Shown one piece after another: positions 1 to 8,976 of a stretch of DNA of 64,000 bases. Source of the DNA: Tritonibacter multivorans. GTDB taxonomy: Bacteria > Pseudomonadota > Alphaproteobacteria > Rhodobacterales > Rhodobacteraceae. Position 1 is the first letter of the stretch. Each line of letters opens with the position of its first letter. Below the pieces are notes generated by a model. It ran no database searches. It was not told the origin of the DNA and saw only the letters and a program-made list of their open reading frames with translations. The DNA is taken from assembly GCF_001458415.1 (NCBI RefSeq), contig NZ_CYSD01000002.1, positions 1 to 64,000 of the forward strand, in the 5' to 3' direction. The translations under genes and the position numbers were made by a program.

Positions 1-1
1 G

Positions 2-3000
2 ACCTCCGAGACCTTCACCATCGCCGTCGAGGACGTGAATGAGGCCCCGGCAGAGGTCATGCTGGACGGCACCACCGTCACTGAAAACGCCGCAGGCGCG
101 GCCATTGGCACGCTGTCCATTGTCGACCCCGACGCAGGCGACAGCCATGAGATCACCCTCTCGGACGACCGCTTCGAGGTCGTCGGCAATGAGATCCGCC
201 TGAAGGATGGCGTCAGCCTCGACCACGAAGAGACCGCTGAGATCGATCTGGAGGTCACCGTCACCGACGCAGGCGGGCTCACGACCTCCGAGACCTTCAC
301 CATCGCCGTCGAGGACGTGAATGAGGCCCCGGCCGAGGTCTCGCTGGACGGCACCACCGTCACTGAAAACGCCGCAGGCGCGGCCATTGGCACGCTGTCC
401 ATTGTCGACCCCGACGCAGGCGACAGCCATGAGATCACCCTCTCGGACGACCGCTTCGAGGTCGTCGGCAATGAGATCCGCCTGAAGGATGGCGTCAGCC
501 TCGACCACGAAGAGACCGCCGAGATCGATCTTGAGGTCACCGTCACCGACGCAGGCGGGCTCACGACCTCCGAGACATTCACCATCGCGGTCGAAGACAT
601 GAACGAGGCCCCGGCAGAGGTCTCGCTGGACGGCACCACCGTCACTGAAAACGCCGCAGGCGCGGCCATTGGCACGCTGTCCATTGTCGACCCCGACGCA
701 GGCGACAGCCATGAGATCACCCTCTCGGACGACCGCTTCGAGGTCGTCGGCAATGAGATCCGCCTGAAGGATGGCGTCAGCCTCGACCACGAAGAGACCG
801 CCGAGATCGATCTTGAGGTCACCGTCACCGACGCAGGCGGGCTGGCGACCTCCGAGACATTCACCATCGCGGTCGAAGACATGAACGAGGCCCCGGCAGA
901 GGTCTCGCTGGACGGCACCACCGTCACTGAAAACGCCGCAGGCGCGGCCATTGGCACGCTGTCCATTGTCGACCCCGACGCAGGCGACAGCCATGAGATC
1001 ACCCTCTCGGACGACCGCTTCGAGGTCGTCGGCAATGAGATCCGCCTGAAGGATGGCGTCAGCCTCGACCACGAAGAGACCGCTGAGATCGATCTGGAGG
1101 TCACCGTCACCGACGCAGGCGGGCTCACGACCTCCGAGACCTTCACCATCGCCGTCGAGGACGTGAATGAGGCCCCGGCCGAGGTCTCGCTGGACGGCAC
1201 CACCGTCACTGAAAACGCCGCAGGCGCGGCCATTGGCACGCTGTCCATTGTCGACCCCGACGCAGGCGACAGCCATGAGATCACCCTCTCGGACGACCGC
1301 TTCGAGGTCGTTGGCAATGAGATCCGCCTGAAGGACGGCGTCAGCCTCGACCATGAAGAAGCCGCCGAGGTCGATCTGGAGGTCACCGTCACCGACGCAG
1401 GCGGGCTCACGACCTCCGAGACCTTCACCATCGCGGTCGAAGACATGAACGAGGCCCCGGCAGAGGTCTCGCTGGACGGCACCACGCTGTCTGAAAACGC
1501 CGCAGGCGCGGCCATTGGCACGCTGTCCATTGTCGACCCCGACGCAGGCGACAGCCATGAGATCACCCTCTCGGACGACCGCTTCGAGGTCGTCGGCAAT
1601 GAGATCCGCCTGAAGGATGGCGTCAGCCTCGACCACGAAGAGACCGCCGAGATCGATCTTGAGGTCACCGTCACCGACGCAGGCGGGCTCACGACCTCCG
1701 AGACATTCACCATCGCGGTCGAAGACATGAACGAGGCCCCGGCAGAGGTCTCGCTGGACGGCACCACGCTGTCTGAAAACGCCGCAGGCGCGGCCATTGG
1801 CACGCTGTCCATTGTCGACCCCGACGCAGGCGACAGCCATGAGATCACCCTCTCGGACGACCGCTTCGAGGTCGTTGGCAATGAGATCCGCCTGAAGGAC
1901 GGCGTCAGCCTCGACCATGAAGAAGCCGCCGAGGTCGATCTGGAGGTCACCGTCACCGACGCAGGCGGGCTCACGACCTCCGAGACCTTCACCATCGCCG
2001 TCGAGGACGTGAATGAGGCCCCGGCCGAGGTCTCGCTGGACGGCACCACCGTCACTGAAAACGCCGCAGGCGCGGCCATTGGCACGCTGTCCATTGTCGA
2101 CCCCGACGCAGGCGACAGCCATGAGATCACCCTCTCGGACGACCGCTTCGAGGTCGTTGGCAATGAGATCCGCCTGAAGGACGGCGTCAGCCTCGACCAC
2201 GAAGAGACCGCCGAGATCGATCTGGAGGTCACCGTCACCGACGCAGGCGGGCTGGCGACCTCCGAGACCTTCACCATCGCCGTCGAGGACGTGAATGAGG
2301 CCCCGAGTGATCTCACCCTCAGCTCTTCCTCGGAGAACTTGATCCGCAATGGCAGTTTTGAGGATTTTGAACTGGATGCCGGGCGCTGGCGAGGCTTCGA
2401 GTCGGATGAAACTGGTGCTTGGCAGGATCAGAATGGGATTGAGGTCTGGAACAATCTTGGCCGGGTGACCGCGTCGGACGGGGACCAGCTGATGGAGCTG
2501 GATCATGGTCATGGTGTGGATTCCATTTCGCAAACCATCAACACAGATGCGGGCCAGGTTTATGATCTGGGGCTGGATATTCGCGAACGTTTTTCCGGTG
2601 GCACCGATACGGTAGAAGTCTACTGGAACGGCGATCTGGTGGCCGAAATCGACCCGCAGGCCACCGAATGGGAAACCTTCGAGTTGCAAGTGATCGGTAC
2701 CGGCCAAGACACGCTGGAATTGCGCGAACCTGAAGGAGGAAGCGACAGTCTTGGCGCTCTAATTGACAATATCACCCTTGTCGCTGCGGAAAGCACCGTG
2801 GCCGAAAACCTTGAGGGCGCGGTGGTTGGTGAGCTGTCTTTTGTGGACCCCGACGACGGGGACAGCCATGAATTCAGTGTCTCGGATGACCGTTTTGAGG
2901 TCGTGGGCAACACGCTGTGCCTGAAACCCGGCGTGAGCCTCGATTATGAAGAAGCGGCGCAAATAGAGGTTGAGGTCACAGTAACGGACGCGGGTGGGCT

Positions 3001-4819
3001 TTCCACAGCGGAAAACTTCACTGTTCATATCGCCGACATTGCAGAGCCCCAGGATGTTGATATCGAAATTCCTGTCGGAACTGGATTTCAGACCAAGTAT
3101 TTTGACGTTGATCATAGTTTGAAAGAACTGGCGGACGTGGATTGGTCAGCGGATCCCACCCATCAGGAAGTCAAAAGCGATATCAACTTTGAAAACAGCG
3201 GGAACTCTTTCTGGGAGGGTGGTTCGCGCGACACATTTGGAGTCGAGGTTTCTGGAAATATCGAAGTGGAAGAAGGCGGCACCTTTGAATTCTTCCTTGG
3301 CGGTGATGATGGGGCCGTGCTGTTTGTCGATGGTCAAGAGGTGGTCAATCATGATGGCTTGCACGCTTACAAGACCGGCACTGGGGAGATCGATCTGGAC
3401 CCCGGCACCCATCATATCGAAGTGCGCTACTTTGAGAATTACGGCCATGCCGGACTGAAGTTGGAGTGGGAGGGTCCCGGCCTTGAGGGGCGCGAGCTTG
3501 TCACTGCACCAGATATGTCAGAGGCGCAGACAGTCAGCGGCGTCCCCGTGACATTGGACGTGGACATGAGCGTGATGGACCCCAATGGCCATGCCGAAAT
3601 TGCGCTGGAAGGATTGCCAGTGGGGTCTCTGGTCGAAGCAGGGTCGCTGACACTTATTGTCGATGACAGCGGTGGCGTCGATCTTGGCGGTTGGGACGGC
3701 AATAGCATTCAAATTACCCCACCGCTTGATTTCATGGGGGAGGTTTCCGCCGATCTGCATGTGACCACCCAGTTGGCCGATGGGTCGTCTCAAAACGGTA
3801 CACAGAACATCACCTTTGACGTCAACGAAGCCCATATTGATGCGCCAAGCGCCGAACTGGTCGGCGGCTTTCACGCCAGCTATTTTGATGTCGATCACAG
3901 CCTGAATGTATTGGATGACATCGATTGGTCATCCGATCCCACCCATGAAGAAATGGTCACGGAGATTAACTATCAGAACGCGTCAGACTCTTTCTGGGAA
4001 GGCGGCTCCAAGGACACATTTGGCGCTAAGCTTGAGGGCAAGGTCACGATCGAAGAAGGCGGAAACTATACCTTCTTTGCAGGCGGCGACGATGGTGTTG
4101 CGCTGTTTATTGATGGCGAACAGGTGATCAACAATGACGGGCTGCACGGGTTTCGCACCCGCAGCGGCGAGGTCGAGCTGGAACCCGGCACTTATGAAAT
4201 TGAGGTCCGCTACTTTGAAAATTATGGGCGTGCCGGTCTCAAGGTGGAATGGGACGGGCCAGACACCAATGGACGGGAAACTCTGCAGGCGGATGCACCA
4301 GAGCAGGTCGCGGAAAATGGCACGCTGGATGTTGGCATTTCGCTTACCGGTGCAAGCCCAGAGGCAAGTGTTGTGTTAGACGGCTTACCCGCCAATACGC
4401 TTTTGATCAGCGGTGATGAGGCCGCGCTTTCCGATGGCACCCCGATAGATCTGTCCGGCTGGGACATTGATCACCTGGAAGTCTCGCCACCGCCGGGCTT
4501 TGAGGGCAAAATTGAAGGGGAATTGCAGCTATCCGACACCGCATTCAACGGGGAAGAAGTGTCCGCGACCAGCACGTTTACTTTGCAAGTGGGAGAGCCG
4601 GGCGATGAGCCGCCAGAAAACGGCGCTGAGGCGCTGGACATCCAAATCGCAGTTGATGCCAGTGAAGGATCCACACAGGTGGGATGGGACGCTGATCTTT
4701 CCGACGCAGAGCCAAGCAGCGATGACGGTGGTGATGTCATGGCCGAACCTGTCCTCAGCAATTCAGTTGCCGAAATCACGGTGATTGACACCGACACTTA
4801 CGAGCGGGTTGATTGGTAG
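2..4819 (+). CDS. Giant cadherin-repeat / PA14 surface or secreted protein, 5' end missing
   Basis: The reading frame is open from the window edge, so the N-terminus lies upstream; about 1,605 residues are visible. The order is: eight near-identical cadherin-like repeats (bases 38-2293); a beta-sandwich insert (about 2330-2790, containing RNGSFEDF and WETFELQV) that resembles DUF642/carbohydrate-binding modules; a ninth diverged repeat (about 2795-3045); then two PA14-like modules (about 3080-3500 and 3860-4280), each with FFxGGDDG and HxIEVRYFENYG-type cores and each followed by a small Ig-like domain. Calcium-binding signatures DPD, LDHE and DVNEAP recur. The composition is very acidic and almost Cys-free, typical of exported adhesins. 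No sortase motif or C-terminal membrane anchor is present; the protein ends TDTYERVDW. Type I secretion is likely by analogy, but no export genes are in view. A role in adhesion or glycan binding is inferred. Confidence 0.85.
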   Translation, partial: TSETFTIAVEDVNEAPAEVMLDGTTVTENAAGAAIGTLSIVDPDAGDSHEITLSDDRFEVVGNEIRLKDGVSLDHEETAEIDLEVTVTDAGGLTTSETFTIAVEDVNEAPAEVSLDGTTVTENAAGAAIGTLSIVDPDAGDSHEITLSDDRFEVVGNEIRLKDGVSLDHEETAEIDLEVTVTDAGGLTTSETFTIAVEDMNEAPAEVSLDGTTVTENAAGAAIGTLSIVDPDAGDSHEITLSDDRFEVVGNEIRLKDGVSLDHEETAEIDLEVTVTDAGGLATSETFTIAVEDMNEAPAEVSLDGTTVTENAAGAAIGTLSIVDPDAGDSHEITLSDDRFEVVGNEIRLKDGVSLDHEETAEIDLEVTVTDAGGLTTSETFTIAVEDVNEAPAEVSLDGTTVTENAAGAAIGTLSIVDPDAGDSHEITLSDDRFEVVGNEIRLKDGVSLDHEEAAEVDLEVTVTDAGGLTTSETFTIAVEDMNEAPAEVSLDGTTLSENAAGAAIGTLSIVDPDAGDSHEITLSDDRFEVVGNEIRLKDGVSLDHEETAEIDLEVTVTDAGGLTTSETFTIAVEDMNEAPAEVSLDGTTLSENAAGAAIGTLSIVDPDAGDSHEITLSDDRFEVVGNEIRLKDGVSLDHEEAAEVDLEVTVTDAGGLTTSETFTIAVEDVNEAPAEVSLDGTTVTENAAGAAIGTLSIVDPDAGDSHEITLSDDRFEVVGNEIRLKDGVSLDHEETAEIDLEVTVTDAGGLATSETFTIAVEDVNEAPSDLTLSSSSENLIRNGSFEDFELDAGRWRGFESDETGAWQDQNGIEVWNNLGRVTASDGDQLMELDHGHGVDSISQTINTDAGQVYDLGLDIRERFSGGTDTVEVYWNGDLVAEIDPQATEWETFELQVIGTGQDTLELREPEGGSDSLGALIDNITLVAAESTVAENLEGAVVGELSFVDPDDGDSHEFSVSDDRFEVVGNTLCLKPGVSLDYEEAAQIEVEVTVTDAGGLSTAENFTVHIADIAEPQDVDIEIPVGTGFQTKYFDVDHSLKELADVDWSADPTHQEVKSDINFENSGNSFWEGGSRDTFGVEVSGNIEVEEGGTFEFFLGGDDGAVLFVDGQEVVNHDGLHAYKTGTGEIDLDPGTHHIEVRYFENYGHAGLKLEWEGPGLEGRELVTAPDMSEAQTVSGVPVTLDVDMSVMDPNGHAEIALEGLPVGSLVEAGSLTLIVDDSGGVDLGGWDGNSIQITPPLDFMGEVSADLHVTTQLADGSSQNGTQNITFDVNEAHIDAPSAELVGGFHASYFDVDHSLNVLDDIDWSSDPTHEEMVTEINYQNASDSFWEGGSKDTFGAKLEGKVTIEEGGNYTFFAGGDDGVALFIDGEQVINNDGLHGFRTRSGEVELEPGTYEIEVRYFENYGRAGLKVEWDGPDTNGRETLQADAPEQVAENGTLDVGISLTGASPEASVVLDGLPANTLLISGDEAALSDGTPIDLSGWDIDHLEVSPPPGFEGKIEGELQLSDTAFNGEEVSATSTFTLQVGEPGDEPPENGAEALDIQIAVDASEGSTQVGWDADLSDAEPSSDDGGDVMAEPVLSNSVAEITVIDTDTYERVDW
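38..2293 (+). repeat. Eight tandem 282-bp cadherin-coding repeats
   Basis: Eight consecutive units of exactly 282 bp (94 codons) begin at 38, 320, 602, 884, 1166, 1448, 1730 and 2012, each opening with NEAP. Bases 2-37 are the tail of a further upstream unit, so the array continues off the window. Units differ at only a few linked sites: VTEN or LSEN, EETAEID or EEAAEVD, LTT or LAT, and a junction of either gaggacGTGAATGAG or gaagacATGAACGAG. The combinations are shuffled between units. Confidence 0.97.
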
Positions 4820-4864
4820 CGGCTGCGCGCCACGCGCACGCTACGGCATTCCCCTGCAACGCGT

Positions 4865-5695
4865 CTACTGCGCGAGCAGAACCGGAATATTGGCGTTTTC
4901 TAGAACGCTTTTTCCGGTGCCCCCAAACAGTTCCTCGCGAAACGACGTTGTCTGCCGCACCCCCATAACCAGAAGCCCTGCGCCCTCTTGTTCGCAGCAG
5001 TCCAGAATGGCCTTTGCAGCTCCGCCCGAGCTCGGTTTCACAGTGATCAGGTTGGCTTGAACGCCGTGGCGCTCAATGGCGGTTATCACATCAATGCCCG
5101 GCAGGGGTTTGCCGACTTTCTTGTTGTCGACCGTCACGATGGTCACCCGCTGCTTCGTCTCCAGAATGCTCATGGCGGACCACAGGGCATTTGCGGCGGC
5201 GCGATTGCCGTCCCATGCCAGAACAGCGTGTTCGTGGATGGCCTCAACATCATATTTTCGAGGCACAACAATGACCGGGCGCCCGCTGCGCGCCGCGATC
5301 CGGTCGGGATGCAAGTCATAGCGTCTATTGCCAACAAGAATATCCCGACGCCCGACAACGGTGACGTCAAACATCAGCGAATAATCCGCAACCGTCTGAT
5401 CCGAGTTGCCAAACTGCTCGATCCAATGCAAGTGGTCCGGCCCGACTTCGGGATACCCGACTTTTAGAAACGCATCCTTGATCCGGGTGTGTTCCTTGTC
5501 CTCAAGCGCGCCGAGCACATCTTTCATGTCCGACGGGATCCAGGTTTCCTGTCGCAGCCGTGATTGCGCGCTTTGGTGCGCCAGAAGCCCGGTGACATGT
5601 GCATCGTACTTGCGATGCATCAGCTTGGCCAACCGCATGGCTGCATCAGATGAATCCGACCCGTTATATGCGACAAGTATGCTCTTGATGCTCAT
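4865..5695 (-). CDS. Universal stress protein (UspA family, tandem domains)
   Basis: A 276-residue protein with two Usp halves: the N-terminal half opens with SILVAYNGSDSSDAAMRLAK, and the C-terminal half carries the nucleotide-binding-like run VMGVRQTTSFRE followed by GGTGKSVLENANIPVLL. Tandem-domain Usp proteins are cytosolic and bind ATP or AMP. The start ATG overlaps the tctA stop by 4 bp (ATGA), so it is translated with the transporter. Usp genes are known partners of TRAP-type transporters; a sensing or regulatory role for this TTT system is an inference. It lies convergent to the giant adhesin gene, 45 bp away, with no clear terminator between them. Confidence 0.88.
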   Translation of the reverse strand: MSIKSILVAYNGSDSSDAAMRLAKLMHRKYDAHVTGLLAHQSAQSRLRQETWIPSDMKDVLGALEDKEHTRIKDAFLKVGYPEVGPDHLHWIEQFGNSDQTVADYSLMFDVTVVGRRDILVGNRRYDLHPDRIAARSGRPVIVVPRKYDVEAIHEHAVLAWDGNRAAANALWSAMSILETKQRVTIVTVDNKKVGKPLPGIDVITAIERHGVQANLITVKPSSGGAAKAILDCCEQEGAGLLVMGVRQTTSFREELFGGTGKSVLENANIPVLLAQ

Positions 5696-7302
5696 GAGGA
5701 GACCTTTGCGCTTCGCTGCGAGCGCCGATCAAGGCGCAATGCAACAATGATTGTCAGAACCGACAGGGCCATAAACACGGCGGCAATCGGATTGTTGAAC
5801 AGAAACCAAGGATCGCTGCCGGTGGAGGCAAAGGCCTGACGCGCGGTATCCTCGAGACGACCTCCAAGGATAAAAGCGATGACAAAGGGCAACGGAGAAA
5901 TCCCGTAGACCCGCATCAAATACCCCACCACACCAAAGGCCAGTGTGATCCAAACCGCAACCATGGCGGTTTCCTGAACGTAGATCGCGGTCAAAGTCAG
6001 CAGCAAGACAACGGGCAACAGCATCTGCTTTGGCACGCGGGTCATAATGCCCATCGCGCGCATGATCAGCCCACCAATTGTCCAGTTCAGGAAATTGGCG
6101 ATGAACATGCAGGTGAAAAGGCCAAAAGCGATAACCAGCTCAGGGTTCACTTGCTCGGTCGAAAATTTGAAAACCGAAGGCCCCGGGGTGAAGCCGCCGA
6201 TGCTTTCTGCAGCAAGGATCAAAAACACGGCCGCCGCGTTGCCGGGAATGCCAAGGGAAAGCACGGGGATAAGGTTTGCGCCGGAAACTGACGAATTTGC
6301 AGCTTCGGTTGCGGCCACCCCCTCCGGCGCGCCTTCCCCGAAACTGGGATCGCCCTTGCGTTTTCGCTTTTCGTGCCGTGCACGTCCCAATGTGTAACCA
6401 ATGGTCGCAGCCAGTGTCGATCCGATCCCCGGCAGCGCGCCGATGACGGTGCCGACAAGTGCAGAACGACAAATGTATGGCCAGATCCGGCCAATGAGCC
6501 GCAGGCTCAGACCTTGGTTGTCCCTGCCTTCCGGATCATCTTGCCGGTCCTGCCGCCCCCGTTCGCGCCAGTAAGTCGTCAGTTCATGCGCAACAGCCCC
6601 GACAATCAAAACGCCGAGGATAACCGCTGCCAGCGGCAGGCCTTCAGACAAAGCTGGGCTGCCAAGGCTAAGCCGCGGGTAGAAATCTTCGCCTGTGCCG
6701 ACATAGGCCGCAAGCAATCCCAACCCCGTCGAAATCAGACCCTTAGCAGGTGCACCACCAACGGCGGCCGCAATAAACGCCAGAGACAGGATCAGCAGCG
6801 CTGCCTTCTCGGGCAGATCCAGATATCCTTCGACCAGGATCGCCAGAAAGGGCGCACATACAATCAAGACGATGTCCGAAAATGTGTCGCCCGAAACCGA
6901 AGAGAAATGCGCAACCCGCAGGGCCCGGCGCGCATTGCCCTTTTGGGTCATTGGATAGCCGTCCAATGTGGTCAGATACGCATCAGGCGTTCCGGGCGTG
7001 TTGAACAAAATCGCAGGCACTGCCCCGCCAATTGTCGCCCCTTTCATAACCCCAATAAGAAATCCCATAACCGGCAAAAGCGCATCGGGACTAAAGCCGA
7101 AGATCGATATCAGGATCGGCAGCGAAATCGCCATGGCGATAGGTCCAGCCAGTCCCGGCGTCGCGCCTACGGCAATGCCAAGCAAGAAGCCTATTGCGAT
7201 CATGATCAACGTCACTGAGATCGAAAGTCCAAAGATCGAAAACAGTTCCGGACCCTGGAAGACGGACAAAATACCCATCCAGATATAGTCTAGGGTTCCC
7301 AT
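5692..7302 (-). CDS. tctA: Tripartite tricarboxylate transporter, large permease TctA
   Basis: A 536-residue polytopic inner-membrane protein with the TctA hallmarks GVATPGLAGP-like (here GAVGATPGLAGPIA region), GATIGGAVPAILFNTPGTP near residue 100 and LGIPGNAAAVFLI near residue 350, and about 12 hydrophobic segments. It forms the transport channel of a secondary, binding-protein-dependent carboxylate importer. I chose the ATG whose first base overlaps the tctB stop (TGATG), with GGAG upstream; a GTG one codon earlier is possible. The substrate cannot be read from sequence: TTT systems take citrate, aromatic acids, sulfonates and others. Confidence 0.93.
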   Translation of the reverse strand: MGTLDYIWMGILSVFQGPELFSIFGLSISVTLIMIAIGFLLGIAVGATPGLAGPIAMAISLPILISIFGFSPDALLPVMGFLIGVMKGATIGGAVPAILFNTPGTPDAYLTTLDGYPMTQKGNARRALRVAHFSSVSGDTFSDIVLIVCAPFLAILVEGYLDLPEKAALLILSLAFIAAAVGGAPAKGLISTGLGLLAAYVGTGEDFYPRLSLGSPALSEGLPLAAVILGVLIVGAVAHELTTYWRERGRQDRQDDPEGRDNQGLSLRLIGRIWPYICRSALVGTVIGALPGIGSTLAATIGYTLGRARHEKRKRKGDPSFGEGAPEGVAATEAANSSVSGANLIPVLSLGIPGNAAAVFLILAAESIGGFTPGPSVFKFSTEQVNPELVIAFGLFTCMFIANFLNWTIGGLIMRAMGIMTRVPKQMLLPVVLLLTLTAIYVQETAMVAVWITLAFGVVGYLMRVYGISPLPFVIAFILGGRLEDTARQAFASTGSDPWFLFNNPIAAVFMALSVLTIIVALRLDRRSQRSAKVSS

Positions 7303-7871
7303 CACATGTCTCCGTTGGGCGGCAGCAGAAGGTCATCAAAAGGCAGATCGTAAATCGCAATCATTGCAACGACTGCGACCAGACCGGTGAACAGCGCCCG
7401 CCATGAAAAGCGCCCTTCCAACATGGAAATGCTGGACATCACGGCCAATGTGCCCCCGGTCGCAAAGCCAAGGTATTTCCAAGGCGCAGTATCGCGCAGC
7501 AGCCGGTATTCCAGGGCATCACCGGTGATCCCATTGGCCACCCAGACCACAAGCGGACCGACGCCCCACATCACAAGAAAGCAAAGGAAATAAACCGCAA
7601 ACAACAGCCCCGCAAAGCGCATCGCCAACTGGTCCAGCGGCTCTTCGACCCCTGTTTCCGGCGCGCGAAACAGGAGCAATCCAAGCCCGCCGACCATCAA
7701 AAAAGCCGCCGCAACTGTAGGAGCAAGGGCATCCCCAATAGAGATCTGCCGGCGGACTTTTTCAATAAAGCCGGTATCCGTGTCCAAGGGGATCCACAGA
7801 AAGATCAGAAGAAAGGCAAAGAGCATAAAGAACACGCCCAGCTTTTGATCTCGCGACAAAGGAGATTCCAT
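7302..7871 (-). CDS. tctB: Tripartite tricarboxylate transporter, small permease TctB
   Basis: A 189-residue membrane protein with four hydrophobic segments (GVFFMLFAFLLIFLWIPL, then around residues 60, 95 and 155-175), matching the usual TctB size and topology. I start it at MESPLSRDQ because an AGGAAGAGG ribosome site lies just upstream; a 12-codon longer reading would begin inside the attenuator-like hairpin that follows tctC. The stop shares one base with the tctA start. Confidence 0.88.
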   Translation of the reverse strand: MESPLSRDQKLGVFFMLFAFLLIFLWIPLDTDTGFIEKVRRQISIGDALAPTVAAAFLMVGGLGLLLFRAPETGVEEPLDQLAMRFAGLLFAVYFLCFLVMWGVGPLVVWVANGITGDALEYRLLRDTAPWKYLGFATGGTLAVMSSISMLEGRFSWRALFTGLVAVVAMIAIYDLPFDDLLLPPNGDM

Positions 7872-7891
7872 GTACCTCTTCCTCTTGCGAT

Positions 7892-7924
7892 AAAAATTGG
7901 CCCGCAACCACAGTTGCGAGCCAA
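7892..7924 (-). terminator. Stem-loop plus U-run between tctC and tctB (attenuator-like)
   Basis: On the minus strand the 3' flank of tctC folds as TTGGCTCGCAAC / loop TGTG / GTTGCGGGCCAA, a 12-bp stem with one G-U pair, followed directly by TTTTT. This is the form of an intrinsic terminator placed inside the operon, and would make the binding protein more abundant than the membrane subunits. Confidence 0.75.
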
Positions 7925-7931
7925 GAGCCTG

Positions 7932-8885
7932 TTATTCGGATGCTGCGTCGAGCAGGGTTTCAGAGGTGTCAAACTCCGCCTGAACCCGCTCAGCTAGCGC
8001 GTCCCCTTTGATCGCAACAGCCCCCCCAAAGGCCTTGGCAATCATCTGCCCCGCTTTGGTGTTCGGATCAGTAATGACGGCCTCAATAGCATCGGCCATG
8101 GCGGCGCGTGCCTCTTCCGGAAGGCCCGCCGGGGCGACAAAAAGAAACTCACCTTCGGCATCAAACTCCAAACCACGTTCCAGCAACAGCGGCGCGTCCG
8201 GGCTCTGGTTCAGGGGCTTGGTGATGGCAGAGGCAAGGTTGACCATGTCGCCAGCCGCCACCGCGCGGGTTTGAAGACCCGCGACAAATCCCATGTCCAC
8301 GTCACCTGCGTTGATGGCGTCAAACACAGCTTTACCACCGCGCAGGGACACAATATTGAAATCAACGCCATTCGCCTTGCCCAACAGGTAGGCAAGATCG
8401 GCAAGACGCGGGCTCATCACACCAAAGCTAAGCGTTTCGCCTGCTTTGGCTGCTGCAAAGGCATCGTCAATGGTGGTCCAGCCCCGTCCGCTGGTTGCGA
8501 CAACCCCCATCTGAAAGCCCGCCGTCGTGATAATCGGCGTGTAATCCGCGGGTTTCATGCCCGCTTTGGGGGTCGCAGCCATGCTGTAGCCGAAGAATTC
8601 TGTGACACCGAGACCAATAACGGTGCCATCGGCAGGCGCGTCCTTAAGGGCCGCGGCCATATTCAAACCGCCTTTTCCCGCAACCTCCTCGGGAATGAAT
8701 TTCCAGCCATGCCGGGCTTCCAATTCTTCGGCAATCAAACGCGCATGTGTGTCAGCACCACCGCCAGACCGGAACGCAACAAGCAGCTTGATCGGTCCGG
8801 GTGGCGTCCAATCTGCGGCGGTCGCAGCGGAAGCAGAAGCAGCGATTGCGACAGCTGTGGCTGCAGCTTTGATCATTGATTTCAT
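7932..8885 (-). CDS. tctC: Tripartite tricarboxylate transporter, periplasmic binding protein (Bug/TctC family)
   Basis: A 317-residue protein with a Sec signal peptide (MKSMIKAAATAVAIAASASA, predicted cleavage after ATAA) and the Bug-family opening WTPPGPIKLLVAFRSGGGAD followed by ARLIAEELEARHGWKF. It binds the substrate in the periplasm and delivers it to TctBA. A strong GGGAGG site precedes the ATG. The family is hugely expanded in Proteobacteria and ligand cannot be assigned; the adjacent sulfatase and MarR genes hint at a sulfated or aromatic compound, which is inference only. Confidence 0.92.
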   Translation of the reverse strand: MKSMIKAAATAVAIAASASAATAADWTPPGPIKLLVAFRSGGGADTHARLIAEELEARHGWKFIPEEVAGKGGLNMAAALKDAPADGTVIGLGVTEFFGYSMAATPKAGMKPADYTPIITTAGFQMGVVATSGRGWTTIDDAFAAAKAGETLSFGVMSPRLADLAYLLGKANGVDFNIVSLRGGKAVFDAINAGDVDMGFVAGLQTRAVAAGDMVNLASAITKPLNQSPDAPLLLERGLEFDAEGEFLFVAPAGLPEEARAAMADAIEAVITDPNTKAGQMIAKAFGGAVAIKGDALAERVQAEFDTSETLLDAASE

Positions 8886-8923
8886 TTTGACCTCCCATGT
8901 TGATTAACCTCAGCATGACCAAA

Positions 8924-8945
8924 TTTAGTTGAAGCATCAACTAAA
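8924..8945. promoter_or_regulatory. Perfect inverted repeat, probable MarR operator
   Basis: TTTAGTTGA, a 4-base spacer AGCA, then TCAACTAAA: perfect 9-bp arms. It lies between the divergent tctC (start at 8885) and marR (start at 8977) genes, where an operator for the adjacent MarR protein would control both arms. Size and symmetry fit a MarR dimer site; binding is inferred. Confidence 0.7.
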
Positions 8946-8976
8946 ATCTGTAGAATGGTATCGAAAGGGTCCGCAA

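Noticed and set aside
38-2293. CRISPR-like or satellite DNA interpretation of the 282-bp repeats
   Set aside because: The repeats are in frame, contiguous and encode conserved calcium-binding cadherin residues, so they are protein repeats.
4820-4864. GC-rich palindromic-looking spacer between the adhesin and usp genes
   Set aside because: Only short imperfect pairings (GCGCGCC/ACGCGC); no convincing terminator.
6373-7218. 281-codon plus-strand frame opposite tctA
   Set aside because: Shadow of tctA codon bias (Arg/Gln/Asn-rich), no start signal and no domain.
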